A stretch of DNA of 21,768 nt, taken from positions 1 to 21,768 of the forward strand of contig CANJIC010000004.1 in the NCBI GenBank assembly GCA_947474205.1, written 5' to 3'. Of this stretch, positions 1 to 8,603 are shown in pieces. The number at the start of each line of letters is the position of its first letter. Positions within the stretch are counted from its first letter, which is position 1. A program made the position numbers and the translations under genes. Source of the stretch: Planctomycetaceae bacterium (GTDB taxonomy: Bacteria > Planctomycetota > Phycisphaerae > Phycisphaerales > SM1A02). The notes under the pieces are model-generated. The model had not been told where the DNA came from, did no database searches, and worked only from the letters and a program-made list of their open reading frames with translations.

Positions 1-1130
1 CGCGCGCGCGCCTGCTCAATCAATCGCCCAATGCCCAACGTTGCGTTGCGTCCCTCTTTATTGCCGTACCCTGCCAAAAGTTGAGTGGGCCAATTCAACA
101 GCACCTTTCCATCACGCATAGGAATGGCGACTTGCTTCAGTTGCAATTGTCCTTCACTCTGCACCGCGTCTTTCACTGTTAAACCTTGAAATGCAAGCGC
201 AGCCGCCAAGCCAAACTGTGGCGCCCACCCGTAATCGCTCTGAAAATATGGAAAAATCTGGCGCAATTTACCGTCAAATTTGTCGGGTTCCGCGTTCACC
301 ACTCCTGCGGATTTGGCGGCTTTGGCAATCAATGGAATGGGCGGTAAATCCTGTGGCGTTCCTTTGACCGCCACGTCCGGCGAAAATGTATTTTCAATAG
401 CGCGCCAACTTTGACTGCGCAACCACACCCGTTCCAGCGTTTTTTTCTCGGCAAATTCACCCATGTATTTTGTGCTCGCGCCACCACCCAACATCACGTT
501 CACAAACTCATCAAAGTTCTTTGGCAACTTGCCTTGATTGCGCAACCGCTCCAAACTCATTAATGCCGCCAACCCTTTCAGCGCCGCTGGTCGCTCAAGC
601 ACTCTTGACTTGTAGGGTTCGACCAAACCAGCCTCTGCAATGATGACATTGATATCCCTGTCCATGCCCGCCGCGACGGCGTATGTAAATGCCGCAAGTT
701 GCTCCTGGCCCTTGGACGTTTCCCACATGGGGTCCAACACTTTTTCTTCGCGCATGGCAATGGCAACAACGCAATTCGTCTTGCCCATAGCTTCGGATAA
801 ATCCTTATCCCCCGTCGTGTTCTCCTCTGGCTCAATAAATAAAATGTCATAGGCAATGGTCTTGGCGCCTGCGCGCGCTATTTCATCTGTTGCCTGCGCC
901 ATCAACGATCTCTTCCACGGCCAACGACCAATCGTGTCCAGACTGGCATCATCAATGGCCACCAAGGCGATTTGCTCGCCTGGGTCCTCAATTTCCCAAC
1001 GACCATAACGAAACCGCAGATCAATCGTCCAATCTTCAAGCCAGCGAAACACGCCAATGGAATTCAATGCCAACACCGTTGCCACAACGGCGCACCCAAT
1101 CCACACGGCGCTCCAGCGGATGTTTTTCAC
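1..1130 (-). CDS. CHASE2-domain sensor protein, 3' part beyond the window
   Basis: The minus strand is open from a GTG at 1130 to the left edge (376 codons), and an in-frame TAG lies three codons upstream of that GTG. The N-terminus has one hydrophobic segment (about residues 7-26). It is followed by features of the extracytoplasmic CHASE2 sensor domain: 'ALVAIDDASLDTIGRWPW' at about residues 54-71, 'AYDILF' near 93, and later 'GVVNAEPDKFDG' and 'VLLNWP'. In known proteins CHASE2 is followed by membrane helices and an output domain such as an adenylate/guanylate cyclase, Ser/Thr kinase or histidine kinase. Here that output lies outside the window and cannot be named. It sits 100 bp downstream of a FecR-domain gene on the same strand; FecR and CHASE2-cyclase neighbours are a recurring pairing, which supports a shared signalling role. 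No clear ribosome binding site precedes the GTG, so the exact start is less certain than the domain. Confidence 0.85.
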   Translation of the reverse strand, partial: MKNIRWSAVWIGCAVVATVLALNSIGVFRWLEDWTIDLRFRYGRWEIEDPGEQIALVAIDDASLDTIGRWPWKRSLMAQATDEIARAGAKTIAYDILFIEPEENTTGDKDLSEAMGKTNCVVAIAMREEKVLDPMWETSKGQEQLAAFTYAVAAGMDRDINVIIAEAGLVEPYKSRVLERPAALKGLAALMSLERLRNQGKLPKNFDEFVNVMLGGGASTKYMGEFAEKKTLERVWLRSQSWRAIENTFSPDVAVKGTPQDLPPIPLIAKAAKSAGVVNAEPDKFDGKLRQIFPYFQSDYGWAPQFGLAAALAFQGLTVKDAVQSEGQLQLKQVAIPMRDGKVLLNWPTQLLAGYGNKEGRNATLGIGRLIEQARA

Positions 1131-1230
1131 AATTGCAGTCTACAAAAATTTCAGTCGACAACCGCGTTCGCCGTGAATGAATTTGATATGAAAGCTCAAG
1201 ACACTATGCAAACCAACATGAAATCTTGAT

Positions 1231-4059
1231 TTACTTGCCTGATGAGAGTGTGTCGTAATCAGCTTGGGCCTGCGAGTAATTCAGTTGAATTGCGCTGCCG
1301 TTGGTAACAACTTCCAACATGGCTAAATTTGCTGCCGACTGAATGGTTGCGGCCTCACCCATTCTCTGCGCCACCGCGCCCATATACACCTGTTGACCAC
1401 GCGTACCGGCAGCAACGGCTGCATCGCGGGCAGCGCCCACGGCATCCGAGGCGTTCTTTACATATTGATTGTGCTCGCCAACCAACGTTGCGACCGCTGC
1501 AAGAGCATCCGTTGCAACCTTGGTGGTGTTGGCGCCCACAATTGTTGTAAAATCTTGAAGATATTTAGTAGCAGTAGCCTGGCTGTTGGTAAATCTTTCA
1601 TTAAATGTCGTGCTTGACGCACCTGCGTTGGAAATTGCATTCGCTAAATGTGTTTCGTAAGAAGCGGTCAAACCATGTATCGCTGAATTCGCATTGTCCA
1701 CATTGTCGTGATGCCCGGAGATCTGCTCCAAGGTCGTTTGAGCCTTCTGTTGAATGGAATGATCGCCTGTATAAAGTGAATTTAAGTCCCTCAATCCATT
1801 TAAATCCGAATCCAACTCTGATTGGAATTTACCGTCGGCAAACAACTGATCAAATTGGCCCTTGAACACATTCGAGCTTTCTACATCAATCACGCTCTGT
1901 GAATGGAAGCCCATCAGTGTTCCAACTGCATAATTGCCTTGACTATCCGCAACGCCAAATTTGCTTTGCATGAAGCCCACTTGTTGTGTCATGATGTACA
2001 ACTGCCCATCAATTTCCAACTTGTTAGCGCTACCATCTTCAAGCTGCTCCAAGGCCGCAGTGGAATCGTCCCAAGACAAACGAGCCAACGCCACAATTGC
2101 ACCTGAGTCAATTCCAGCTGCAACCACTTGCGGTCGGGCGTAGTCGCTGAAACTCCCCCAGGCAAATTGATTATTCGCAACGTTGAAATTCTCCATGATT
2201 TGCTCTGCCAATTCCTTGATGCCATCGGGTCCGTCAGGCGCAGCGGAACCGTCCGGGTTCTTTCGCTCCTTGGTCAAATACGCGATCGATTCCAAACGAA
2301 TTCGCACCGCATCCAAGTATTTCAATTCCTCGGCTTGGAACAATTCCTGTGTCGCCCGACTACTGGCGTTGTTGTAATTGTCACGCGCGGTTTGCGCCGC
2401 CGCTAATCCTAATTGCACGTGAACAGCGGCGGAATTCACCACCCCCGCAAGTTGCGCATACGCATCCTTTGACTGGGCGCTTGTGGAAGCACCAATTAAA
2501 TTTTGCAAGTTGCTTAGGAACACATTTAACTTTGCAAATTGATTTGTAAATGCAGTGGTGTACCCCACAGAAAATGCGCTACCAGTACTCAACCCATCCA
2601 ACGCCAGCTGGGCCACGTGTAAATGTCCATACGAATCTTGGACGCTATGAAATGCTGTCTGAACACTCGAATTGAGTCCCACAGCAATACCCAACTTTGT
2701 TCTTGCACTTTCGCTCAGTGACCAGAGACTATTTGTTGCGCCATTCAACAATGCTCCGTCTGTGAAAGCCGCAGTCGAAATGACGGCATCGCCGAAATTG
2801 TCCTTGGCATCGCTGGAATCTTCATTATTGAAGTAGCGGCTGGGATCAAAGCTGATCGAGTTCAACTTGGTATCCGATGTTAAAAGATCCGCTGCGGAGG
2901 AATTTTTTAAATTATCCAACATCGCGCGCGCGCCAATGTCTGAAGTGAATCCATAGGTGAAGCCATCGCCTTTTCCTGCACTATCAGATCCATTCCACAA
3001 TGTGTTCAAGTCCAACAAAGATTGTGTCCATTGACCAGTCTCGTAAACCCTAAAGTTATTGTTGAACCTCTCCAAATCACCATTGCTTAATCCTTGATTG
3101 GTCTGAGCATCCGTATTCAATAAAGAAAGGCCCTGCTCGGTAGATTGCGCTTCGGGCTGATACAGCGAATAACCGGACCCACTTTCTTCGCCCCCACCTG
3201 TCTCAGAAGCCAAGACAAGCGCGGTGTCAACAGCCTCTTCGTTTGCTTCACTGGCCTGGGTCTGCTGAATTTGCTGGGTATTTGAGCTTGGATTCGCGCC
3301 CGAAACGCCTTGCGCAACTTGCTGCTCAACATCGGATTGACTCGCATAGGTTCCCGCGATGGGTGGCGGACCAATTGTGCTGACCCACGCGTTCTGCACG
3401 GGATCTTGCTTGCCGGATTCTGATGAAGTCTGGCCTTGACCGGACACAAAGTATGACATGTTGGCGGCGATGTATTTCACTTCGATCGCGTTTATGGTGT
3501 TCGTATTCGCGCCAGCAATATCAACGCCCTTGAGCGGTCCAGAGGCAAGAGCGAAACCTGTTCCACGAACTGACAACGTGGTTTGTGGCGTGACCACTTT
3601 GAAGTCATTCGCAAATCCAACATGATCAACTTTAAAATCCGCGCGTCCACTTTTAACCGTGGCCAACGTGCGTAGGGTTTGGCCATCTTGGACAATCTCC
3701 GGCAATTTAAAAGTTGTTCCCGAATCCACCAAAATGGTGGCGTTCTTTCCAACCCGCAATGTGGAACGACTCTTTAAGCCAGTTCGAATTTCCGCGCCTG
3801 CGCTCAGAAGGTCATTGACTTTCGCCTCGGTCCACGCGGAATCCTCGCTCTTTCGCCAACGAACCTTGCCCTGCACATCCATGAAGATGGCTTGCAACTC
3901 AAGCACGTCCGCACCGTTGGTGGCTGGAGCAATTTCCGCGGCAGGCGCAGCTTGGGTCATATCATCCGCCCACGCCTTTTGCCCAACGGAGGCAACAGCG
4001 AGAGTCATAGCCAGCGTGAATGTTCCGCCAATTAAATTGACTTTATTTGTTCGTTTCAT
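1231..4059 (-). CDS. Large secreted FecR-domain protein
   Basis: A 942-residue protein if read from the ATG at 4059. That start gives a clear signal peptide: basic start 'MKRTNK', a hydrophobic core, and a probable cut after 'QKAWA'. An in-frame ATG at 4083 would add eight residues and has a purine-rich stretch (GGAAAGAG) upstream, so the start is ambiguous. Mature residues about 45-165 match the FecR domain ('VQGKVRWRKS', 'LLSAGAEIRTG', 'STLRVG', 'DFKVVTPQTTLSVRGTGF'). A Q/S/N-rich linker follows (about 230-320). The remaining 600 residues are rich in Ala, Asn, Gln and Ser, look largely helical, and match no family I recognise. FecR domains usually sit in the periplasm as ligand- or signal-responsive modules. 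This one lacks the N-terminal cytoplasmic part and membrane anchor of classical sigma regulators, so it is more likely an exported structural or sensing protein. The CHASE2 gene follows and a lipoprotein gene precedes it. Confidence 0.85.
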   Translation of the reverse strand: MKRTNKVNLIGGTFTLAMTLAVASVGQKAWADDMTQAAPAAEIAPATNGADVLELQAIFMDVQGKVRWRKSEDSAWTEAKVNDLLSAGAEIRTGLKSRSTLRVGKNATILVDSGTTFKLPEIVQDGQTLRTLATVKSGRADFKVDHVGFANDFKVVTPQTTLSVRGTGFALASGPLKGVDIAGANTNTINAIEVKYIAANMSYFVSGQGQTSSESGKQDPVQNAWVSTIGPPPIAGTYASQSDVEQQVAQGVSGANPSSNTQQIQQTQASEANEEAVDTALVLASETGGGEESGSGYSLYQPEAQSTEQGLSLLNTDAQTNQGLSNGDLERFNNNFRVYETGQWTQSLLDLNTLWNGSDSAGKGDGFTYGFTSDIGARAMLDNLKNSSAADLLTSDTKLNSISFDPSRYFNNEDSSDAKDNFGDAVISTAAFTDGALLNGATNSLWSLSESARTKLGIAVGLNSSVQTAFHSVQDSYGHLHVAQLALDGLSTGSAFSVGYTTAFTNQFAKLNVFLSNLQNLIGASTSAQSKDAYAQLAGVVNSAAVHVQLGLAAAQTARDNYNNASSRATQELFQAEELKYLDAVRIRLESIAYLTKERKNPDGSAAPDGPDGIKELAEQIMENFNVANNQFAWGSFSDYARPQVVAAGIDSGAIVALARLSWDDSTAALEQLEDGSANKLEIDGQLYIMTQQVGFMQSKFGVADSQGNYAVGTLMGFHSQSVIDVESSNVFKGQFDQLFADGKFQSELDSDLNGLRDLNSLYTGDHSIQQKAQTTLEQISGHHDNVDNANSAIHGLTASYETHLANAISNAGASSTTFNERFTNSQATATKYLQDFTTIVGANTTKVATDALAAVATLVGEHNQYVKNASDAVGAARDAAVAAGTRGQQVYMGAVAQRMGEAATIQSAANLAMLEVVTNGSAIQLNYSQAQADYDTLSSGK

Positions 4060-4110
4060 AGCGTCCACACTTTCATATAGCATTTACTCTTTCCAAACTG
4101 ATTTAGACCT

Positions 4111-4135
4111 TGGATATTCAAAATTTCAATATCCA
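4111..4135. repeat. Inverted repeat between the lipoprotein and FecR genes
   Basis: TGGATATT (4111-4118) and AATATCCA (4128-4135) form a perfect 8-bp inverted repeat around a 9-nt AT-rich spacer. On the minus strand no T-run follows the hairpin, so it does not look like an intrinsic terminator. It lies about 50-75 bp upstream of the FecR-protein start and could be an operator or an mRNA hairpin, or be chance in AT-rich DNA. Confidence 0.3.
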
Positions 4136-4222
4136 TTCTGGTAATTATCAAATTCAAATTCTAAAATGCAAGTCATATAACTATTTCTATAGCGAACTTG
4201 GGGAATCAGCGGTATTTGGCTC

Positions 4223-4975
4223 TTAAAATAGGCTGGATGGCGGTTTGGGGGTAGCCAAATTAATAGGTTCTGGGAAATCATCGACAGGGTTGATTGGCTC
4301 AATGTGAGGTGCCCCATTGGGTTGGGTGCCTGGCTCAAATGCTGGCGGTACAACAAGCGGCGCCTCCAAAGGTCCAGAGGCTGGCAAACTTCCCTCTTGA
4401 ATTGCAGCTTCGTTGCCTGGCGTGACGGCGGATTGACCTGCAGTTTGCTCAAGTTCAAGTTCGCCCTTTTTCATAGCCGATCTCCCGGCGATTCGTTCCA
4501 AGCGGTTCAGGTAATCAATAAATTCGCCGCCAGTCAATGATTGGTTGTCTGTTCGCAACGGAAGAATTTCCATATAGATCAATTCCTTCACGGCGTAGCG
4601 GTCCACTGGTCCAAAAATCATCATGGTCAAGCCGCCACGAATTTTCATGATGCGACAACCCGTCCCCGCCATCCAACCAATATGCGCGGCCGCGTTGGCT
4701 TGCTGATCGAATGAACTAGACAACCACTTGCGTCGAATGCCCTCGGCGACGCGGTCTTGATAATCCTTGGAGGGATCTGTTCCATCTTCAAGAATTAGAA
4801 ATGCATGCAAGGCGTCGTTGTTGGTCACCGCGGGCATGTCCTCCAGCGCGTCAAGGAATTCAATTTCTTGTTGAGCCTCTGCGAACTTGTCAACCGCGGA
4901 GGATTTCATCATGTAGGGCTGGCATGCGCCAAGCAAACACACGCACGCCAGCAATGGAATGGAACTAAAACGCAT
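4223..4975 (-). CDS. Hypothetical lipoprotein with proline-rich tail
   Basis: A 250-residue protein of unrecognised family. The N-terminus is a lipoprotein signal ending in the lipobox 'LLGAC' with the acylated Cys at residue 18, so it is expected to be anchored to a membrane leaflet. The middle region (about 30-165) appears globular and mixed alpha/beta, with segments such as 'IRGGLTMMIFGPVDRYAV'. The last 60 residues are rich in Pro, Glu and Asn ('PPAFEPGTQPNGAPHIEP'), which suggests a flexible tail. Its ATG overlaps the last 11 bases of the outer-membrane barrel gene upstream, implying translational coupling and a joint role in the envelope. The FecR-domain gene follows after about 160 bp. 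Confidence 0.8.
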   Translation of the reverse strand: MRFSSIPLLACVCLLGACQPYMMKSSAVDKFAEAQQEIEFLDALEDMPAVTNNDALHAFLILEDGTDPSKDYQDRVAEGIRRKWLSSSFDQQANAAAHIGWMAGTGCRIMKIRGGLTMMIFGPVDRYAVKELIYMEILPLRTDNQSLTGGEFIDYLNRLERIAGRSAMKKGELELEQTAGQSAVTPGNEAAIQEGSLPASGPLEAPLVVPPAFEPGTQPNGAPHIEPINPVDDFPEPINLATPKPPSSLF

Positions 4976-6473
4976 AGGTCATCCCCACATAAAAAAATTG
5001 CCGAATTGCGCCTTGATCCTGGTAAAAAACACTGCTGTTGGGCATAAAAATACCGTAACGAATGTTGAAATTAATGTCGCTGTTGATGCGCCAATCAAGC
5101 GTGGTATCCACTTCGCCGCCAACCAAATTGGAACCGCCTGGCCGTGTGAGAATATTAATGGGAGCTTCGTTGTCCATTTTGGTGAACAAATATCCAGTCA
5201 TACCCAATCGAAGGTCCCTAGCCCACGAAACACTTGGCAACAGATTTGTGCTGAATCCCGCCGAGGGACACACCAAATTCGCTGGATCTGGAGCCAACGC
5301 GAAGCCAGTGTTGATATAGCCCAAGGAATTGAAGGAGTGATCGTGATTTTTGGGTTCGATGCCGCCAAATGTTGTGCCACTATCCAAGCGATGTTTGTCG
5401 CCGGTTCCAGCAAGAACGGAAATATCCAAACGCGTATCCGATTCATCACGAAGCAAATAGGTGAGACCTGCAATTCCCGCCGCGGCGCTTATTTCCGTTT
5501 TCTGTTGCGCTTGGGAAAGAGTTGGGCTAGCCGCATCAAGTGAATCGGTCAACGTGGAGCCAAATTCATAGACAAATTCACCGCGATAGACCAAATTAGC
5601 CCCTAAGCTTCCAACGCTGCCAGCACCCAAATAACCACTGTTGTAATTAAATGTGGTGGGAATTGGAAATGTGCTCGTACCAAGGGTGTTTTGCTGGCCG
5701 CCGTTCTGATCGGTTTGCCACAGCGCAAATACATAAGGTTTGTGGTTGGAAAATCCTTTCCAATCAACCTTCATGCCGGAATAAATTCGCGACGTGTCAG
5801 TGTCGAAGCCAGGTCTAGACGTATCCCAATCCACGGTGTCCTGCCCCGCGGTTTGAGCGAACATTCCCTCCACGCCAAGATCGCCCAATGTCAATTCTGT
5901 TTTTATGGCGTACATGTAGTTGCTCAACACCAAGCCCTGCCCCCAAATGATGTAATTGCGCCCACCTTTGACCACAAGATTGAAATTGGTTCTTTCAGTT
6001 TGGGAGGCGTGGGTAAATCCTGCAAGATCAAATTCGCCCCAATAAATTTCGCCGATTGGATTTTGCCAACCACGCTCCTTTGCGTCCGGGTCTAAATAGC
6101 GGCTGCCGTTGGTGTCCCATTCGTTGTACAAAAAACGCAGACGACCAAAGAAGCGCAAGCCGCCATCAAGCTCGGCACGCAGAAACAAGCGCACATCAGG
6201 CGTGGTCAAATATTGACTTTGACTACGTGAGTTTTGAATCATGTTGTAGGCGTAGCGAAATGTTCCGCCCGCATCCAAAATCATTCGTTCGGAGATTGGC
6301 GTTTCCTTGAAGTAGTCCTGGCGATATTGCGCGTCCTCGGAATTCAACTGGCGTTGAAGATTGTTCGCCAAGGCGTTCACATTTTGCGCCGAAGCATATT
6401 GAACCACACCAGCAAGTGCGCCAATAATCGCGATCACAAGTCCATTTGTCATCTCGCAGAATAATAACCGCAT
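4965..6473 (-). CDS. Outer-membrane beta-barrel protein, alginate-export-like
   Basis: A 502-residue protein with an N-terminal export signal (hydrophobic stretch 'GLVIAIIGALAGVV', probable cut after 'QYASA'). After a short helical region ('NALANNLQRQLNSE') it is built of alternating aromatic/polar strands: 'DAGGTFRYAYNM', 'DVRLFLRAELDGGLRFFGRLR', 'NFNLVVKGGRNYIIWGQG'. It ends 'FFYVGMTYAF' with the C-terminal Phe typical of barrels assembled by the BAM machinery. The pattern resembles the alginate-export/porin-like family, but substrate and channel function cannot be read from the sequence. M1 (6473) and M8 (6452) are both possible starts; neither has a strong ribosome binding site, and M1 supplies a basic residue for the signal peptide. 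It appears to be the first gene of the barrel-lipoprotein-FecR-CHASE2 series, 100 bp downstream of the citrate synthase gene. Confidence 0.75.
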   Translation of the reverse strand: MRLLFCEMTNGLVIAIIGALAGVVQYASAQNVNALANNLQRQLNSEDAQYRQDYFKETPISERMILDAGGTFRYAYNMIQNSRSQSQYLTTPDVRLFLRAELDGGLRFFGRLRFLYNEWDTNGSRYLDPDAKERGWQNPIGEIYWGEFDLAGFTHASQTERTNFNLVVKGGRNYIIWGQGLVLSNYMYAIKTELTLGDLGVEGMFAQTAGQDTVDWDTSRPGFDTDTSRIYSGMKVDWKGFSNHKPYVFALWQTDQNGGQQNTLGTSTFPIPTTFNYNSGYLGAGSVGSLGANLVYRGEFVYEFGSTLTDSLDAASPTLSQAQQKTEISAAAGIAGLTYLLRDESDTRLDISVLAGTGDKHRLDSGTTFGGIEPKNHDHSFNSLGYINTGFALAPDPANLVCPSAGFSTNLLPSVSWARDLRLGMTGYLFTKMDNEAPINILTRPGGSNLVGGEVDTTLDWRINSDINFNIRYGIFMPNSSVFYQDQGAIRQFFYVGMTYAF

Positions 6474-6573
6474 TCATACATTCAGCGAGTAGACATGCGC
6501 ATAGTGGATTGAAAAGCAAATAAACAAAGGTTTGCCCTTCGATTTCACAATTCCCATTGGCAGCGCGAAAACC

Positions 6574-7734
6574 TTAGCGCACATTGATTGGCACATACAC
6601 CTGCTGATGCGGACCAATGTATGCGGCGTTTGGCCGAATTAATCGGTTGCCATCAAGTTGCTCAATGCAATGGCCAGCCCAACCCGCGATACGGCTCATG
6701 GCGAACATGCATGTAAACAAATCAAGGTCAATGCCGATGGAGTGATATGTGGTGGCGGAATAAAAATCCACATTGGGATAGATGCCCTTGGCGGCGACTT
6801 CCTTGGCCATGATTTCCTCAATGCGGCGGCTCATTTCAAACAAGTTCAGGTTGCCAGTGTCGGCGGCGACTTGCTTGGAGAATGTTTTTAAATAGGTGGC
6901 GCGCGGGTCAATGGCTTTGTACACGCGGTGGCCAAAGCCCATGATGCGGTCGCGCTTGCGCAGTTTTTCCGCGATGTAGGCGTCCACATTCTCAATGGTT
7001 CCAATTTCATTCAGCATGATCATCACTTCTTCATTGGCGCCGCCGTGCAGCGGACCCTTCAGCGTGCCGATGGCGGTGACCATGGCGGAATACATGTCGC
7101 TCAGAGTTGAAATGGTCACGCGCGCCGCGAATGTGCTGGCGTTCAAGCCGTGATCCGCGTGCAAAATCAAGCACACATCAAGCGCTTTTGCCATGGACGC
7201 CGTGGGCTTGGCTCCGTTAAGCATGTACAAGAAATTTTGCGCCATGGTCAGCGATCCATCGGCGTCCACAATTGGCTTGCCTTTTCTATGGCGATCAAAG
7301 CCAGCGATAATGGCAGGTGTCTTGGCAAGCAGGCGAATAGCCTTGCGATTGTTGGCCTCGATGCTGTCATCCTCCACTTCGCTGTCAAACAAAGAGAGCG
7401 CGCTCACAAGCGTGCGCAAGACATGCATTGGTCCAGCGTCGCGCGGCATTTCACGAATAAGATTGACCAGCGTTTGCGGCAGCGCGTACTCAGCTCGAAG
7501 CTGATCGCAAAATGTGTTCAACTCGGATTGGGTTGGCAGGCGACGGTTCCACAGCAAGAACACCGTCTCTTCAAATGTGCTGTTGCGCGCAAGCGCGTCA
7601 ATTTCAATTCCGACATATTCAAGAACGCCTCGGCCGCCGTCAATGAATGACATCTGCGTTTCCGCCGCGACGGTATTTCCAAGGCCTTTGTCAAACGTGG
7701 GGGTTGCTGAAGTTGTTGGTGTTGCGATACTCAT
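6574..7734 (-). CDS. gltA: Citrate synthase
   Basis: A 386-residue citrate synthase of the short bacterial type, condensing acetyl-CoA and oxaloacetate at the entry of the TCA cycle. The ATG at 7734 is chosen because a GAGAG ribosome binding site lies 7 nt upstream and the protein then begins like its family; the open frame extends to 7947, but those extra residues are antisense to trpF. Catalytic signatures are intact: 'LHADHGLNAST' (about 191-201), 'GPLHGGANEEV' with His230, 'MGFGHRVYKAIDPRA' with His269, and 'NVDFYSA' with Asp323. The short length lacks the N-terminal domain of the NADH-inhibited hexameric type. A 2-methylcitrate synthase cannot be excluded, but no prp genes are nearby. 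It diverges from trpF across only 42 bp. Confidence 0.95.
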   Translation of the reverse strand: MSIATPTTSATPTFDKGLGNTVAAETQMSFIDGGRGVLEYVGIEIDALARNSTFEETVFLLWNRRLPTQSELNTFCDQLRAEYALPQTLVNLIREMPRDAGPMHVLRTLVSALSLFDSEVEDDSIEANNRKAIRLLAKTPAIIAGFDRHRKGKPIVDADGSLTMAQNFLYMLNGAKPTASMAKALDVCLILHADHGLNASTFAARVTISTLSDMYSAMVTAIGTLKGPLHGGANEEVMIMLNEIGTIENVDAYIAEKLRKRDRIMGFGHRVYKAIDPRATYLKTFSKQVAADTGNLNLFEMSRRIEEIMAKEVAAKGIYPNVDFYSATTYHSIGIDLDLFTCMFAMSRIAGWAGHCIEQLDGNRLIRPNAAYIGPHQQVYVPINVR

Positions 7735-7776
7735 GTTGGGTCTCTCAAGATTGATGGAAGATCGTAGTCTATTGGC

Positions 7777-8505
7777 ATGGAAAATCGAAGCGGTAAATTG
7801 AAAACATTGGTGAAAATTTGCGGGCTTCGAACCGTCGATGACGCCCTGCGCGCCGTCGAACTTGGCGCGGACGCCGTGGGATTTGTGGTGGCGCCTACTT
7901 CGCCGCGGCACATCGACTTCCAAATGGCCCTTGAAATCGCCAGCCATATGTTGTCACACAGTCATGCGCACAAAAACGCGCATTCTTCATCTACTTCAGC
8001 AAATAACCCCTCCTTGGCGAACACGTCGACTCCAGTCCTGGTGATTCGTAGTTGGTCCGAAGTCCCCTTTGAGCAATTGCAACACTGGCCAGGGAGCATT
8101 CAAGTCTATGAGGCCATGGGCGGGCCCAATCGCAAACGCATTTTTGCTTGTTCCATTGACGAGACAAACACTTTGCAACACTGTCCGCATGAACAGATCA
8201 CAGCTCTGTTGATGGATGCCCCCAACGCTGGCGCTGGTGATGGCTGGAATTGGAGCCGTCCAAGTTCGTCGTGGACAAACCAACTGCCGCTTATTCTTGC
8301 CGGCGGTCTTACGCCTGACAATGTTGCCAAGGCGATTTCGCAAACGTACCCTTGGGCGGTTGATGTAAGCAGCGGCGTGGAAAGTTCGCGCGGCGTGAAG
8401 GACTTCACAAAAGTGCGCGACTTCATACAGGCGGCGCGCGGCGCGCAATCGAAATTGACCGCAAGTTTTGCAAGCGAGTCAGTCACCACATTTAAGCAAC
8501 TATAA
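7777..8505 (+). CDS. trpF: Phosphoribosylanthranilate isomerase, diverged
   Basis: Isomerises N-(5'-phosphoribosyl)anthranilate in tryptophan synthesis; a cytoplasmic TIM barrel. Family landmarks: 'VKICGLRTVDDA' with the catalytic Cys15, 'GADAVGFV', 'SPRHI' with Arg44, 'LLMDAPN' with the catalytic Asp147, 'GDGWNW', 'LILAGGLTPDNV' and 'VDVSSGVESSRGVKD', the phosphate-binding end of the barrel. At 242 residues it is longer than the usual 200-215. Residues about 60-85 are a His/Ser/Asn-rich insertion, and the usual 'QLHG' motif of the middle barrel reads 'QVYE' (109-112). It stands alone, with no other trp gene in the window. The ATG at 7777 is used; a GTG at 7810 just before KICG would match the short N-terminus of many homologues. 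Confidence 0.88.
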   Translation: MENRSGKLKTLVKICGLRTVDDALRAVELGADAVGFVVAPTSPRHIDFQMALEIASHMLSHSHAHKNAHSSSTSANNPSLANTSTPVLVIRSWSEVPFEQLQHWPGSIQVYEAMGGPNRKRIFACSIDETNTLQHCPHEQITALLMDAPNAGAGDGWNWSRPSSSWTNQLPLILAGGLTPDNVAKAISQTYPWAVDVSSGVESSRGVKDFTKVRDFIQAARGAQSKLTASFASESVTTFKQL

Positions 8506-8544
8506 TTGACACACGCAACGCAACTTAAATGTTGATTCTGTTTT

Positions 8545-8574
8545 GCATAGGCACAAAAATTCAGCGTGCTATGC
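8545..8574. other. Imperfect hairpin between convergent trpF and hpnH
   Basis: GCATAG-g-CAC (8545-8554) pairs with GTGCTATGC (8566-8574), a 9-bp stem with one bulged base and an 11-nt loop. It lies in the 98-bp gap between the 3' ends of trpF and hpnH, where a transcription stop would be expected, but no T-run follows it on either strand. It may be a weak or factor-dependent end signal. Confidence 0.3.
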
Positions 8575-8603
8575 GCGTTCCAACATTCCAGCCAAGCACC
8601 GCA

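Noticed and set aside
1..11. Alternating CG run at the left edge as possible Z-DNA or simple repeat
   Set aside because: It is short and is explained by coding sequence (Ala-Arg-Ala codons) of the CHASE2 gene.
4214..4260. Inverted repeat ATTTGGCT / AGCCAAAT around the lipoprotein stop codon
   Set aside because: The loop is 31 nt long, half of it lies in coding sequence and no T-run follows; too weak for a terminator.
6474..6573. Search for a terminator or promoter between citrate synthase and the barrel gene
   Set aside because: Only 4-5 bp stems and no convincing -35/-10 pair were found, so none is annotated.
7735..7947. Extension of the citrate synthase frame by 71 codons
   Set aside because: It lies antisense to the conserved start of trpF, and a good ribosome binding site precedes the ATG at 7734.
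8501..8511. Exact TATAAT followed by TTGACA on the plus strand just after trpF
   Set aside because: Neither box has a partner at the right distance, and no plus-strand gene follows before hpnH on the other strand; likely chance.
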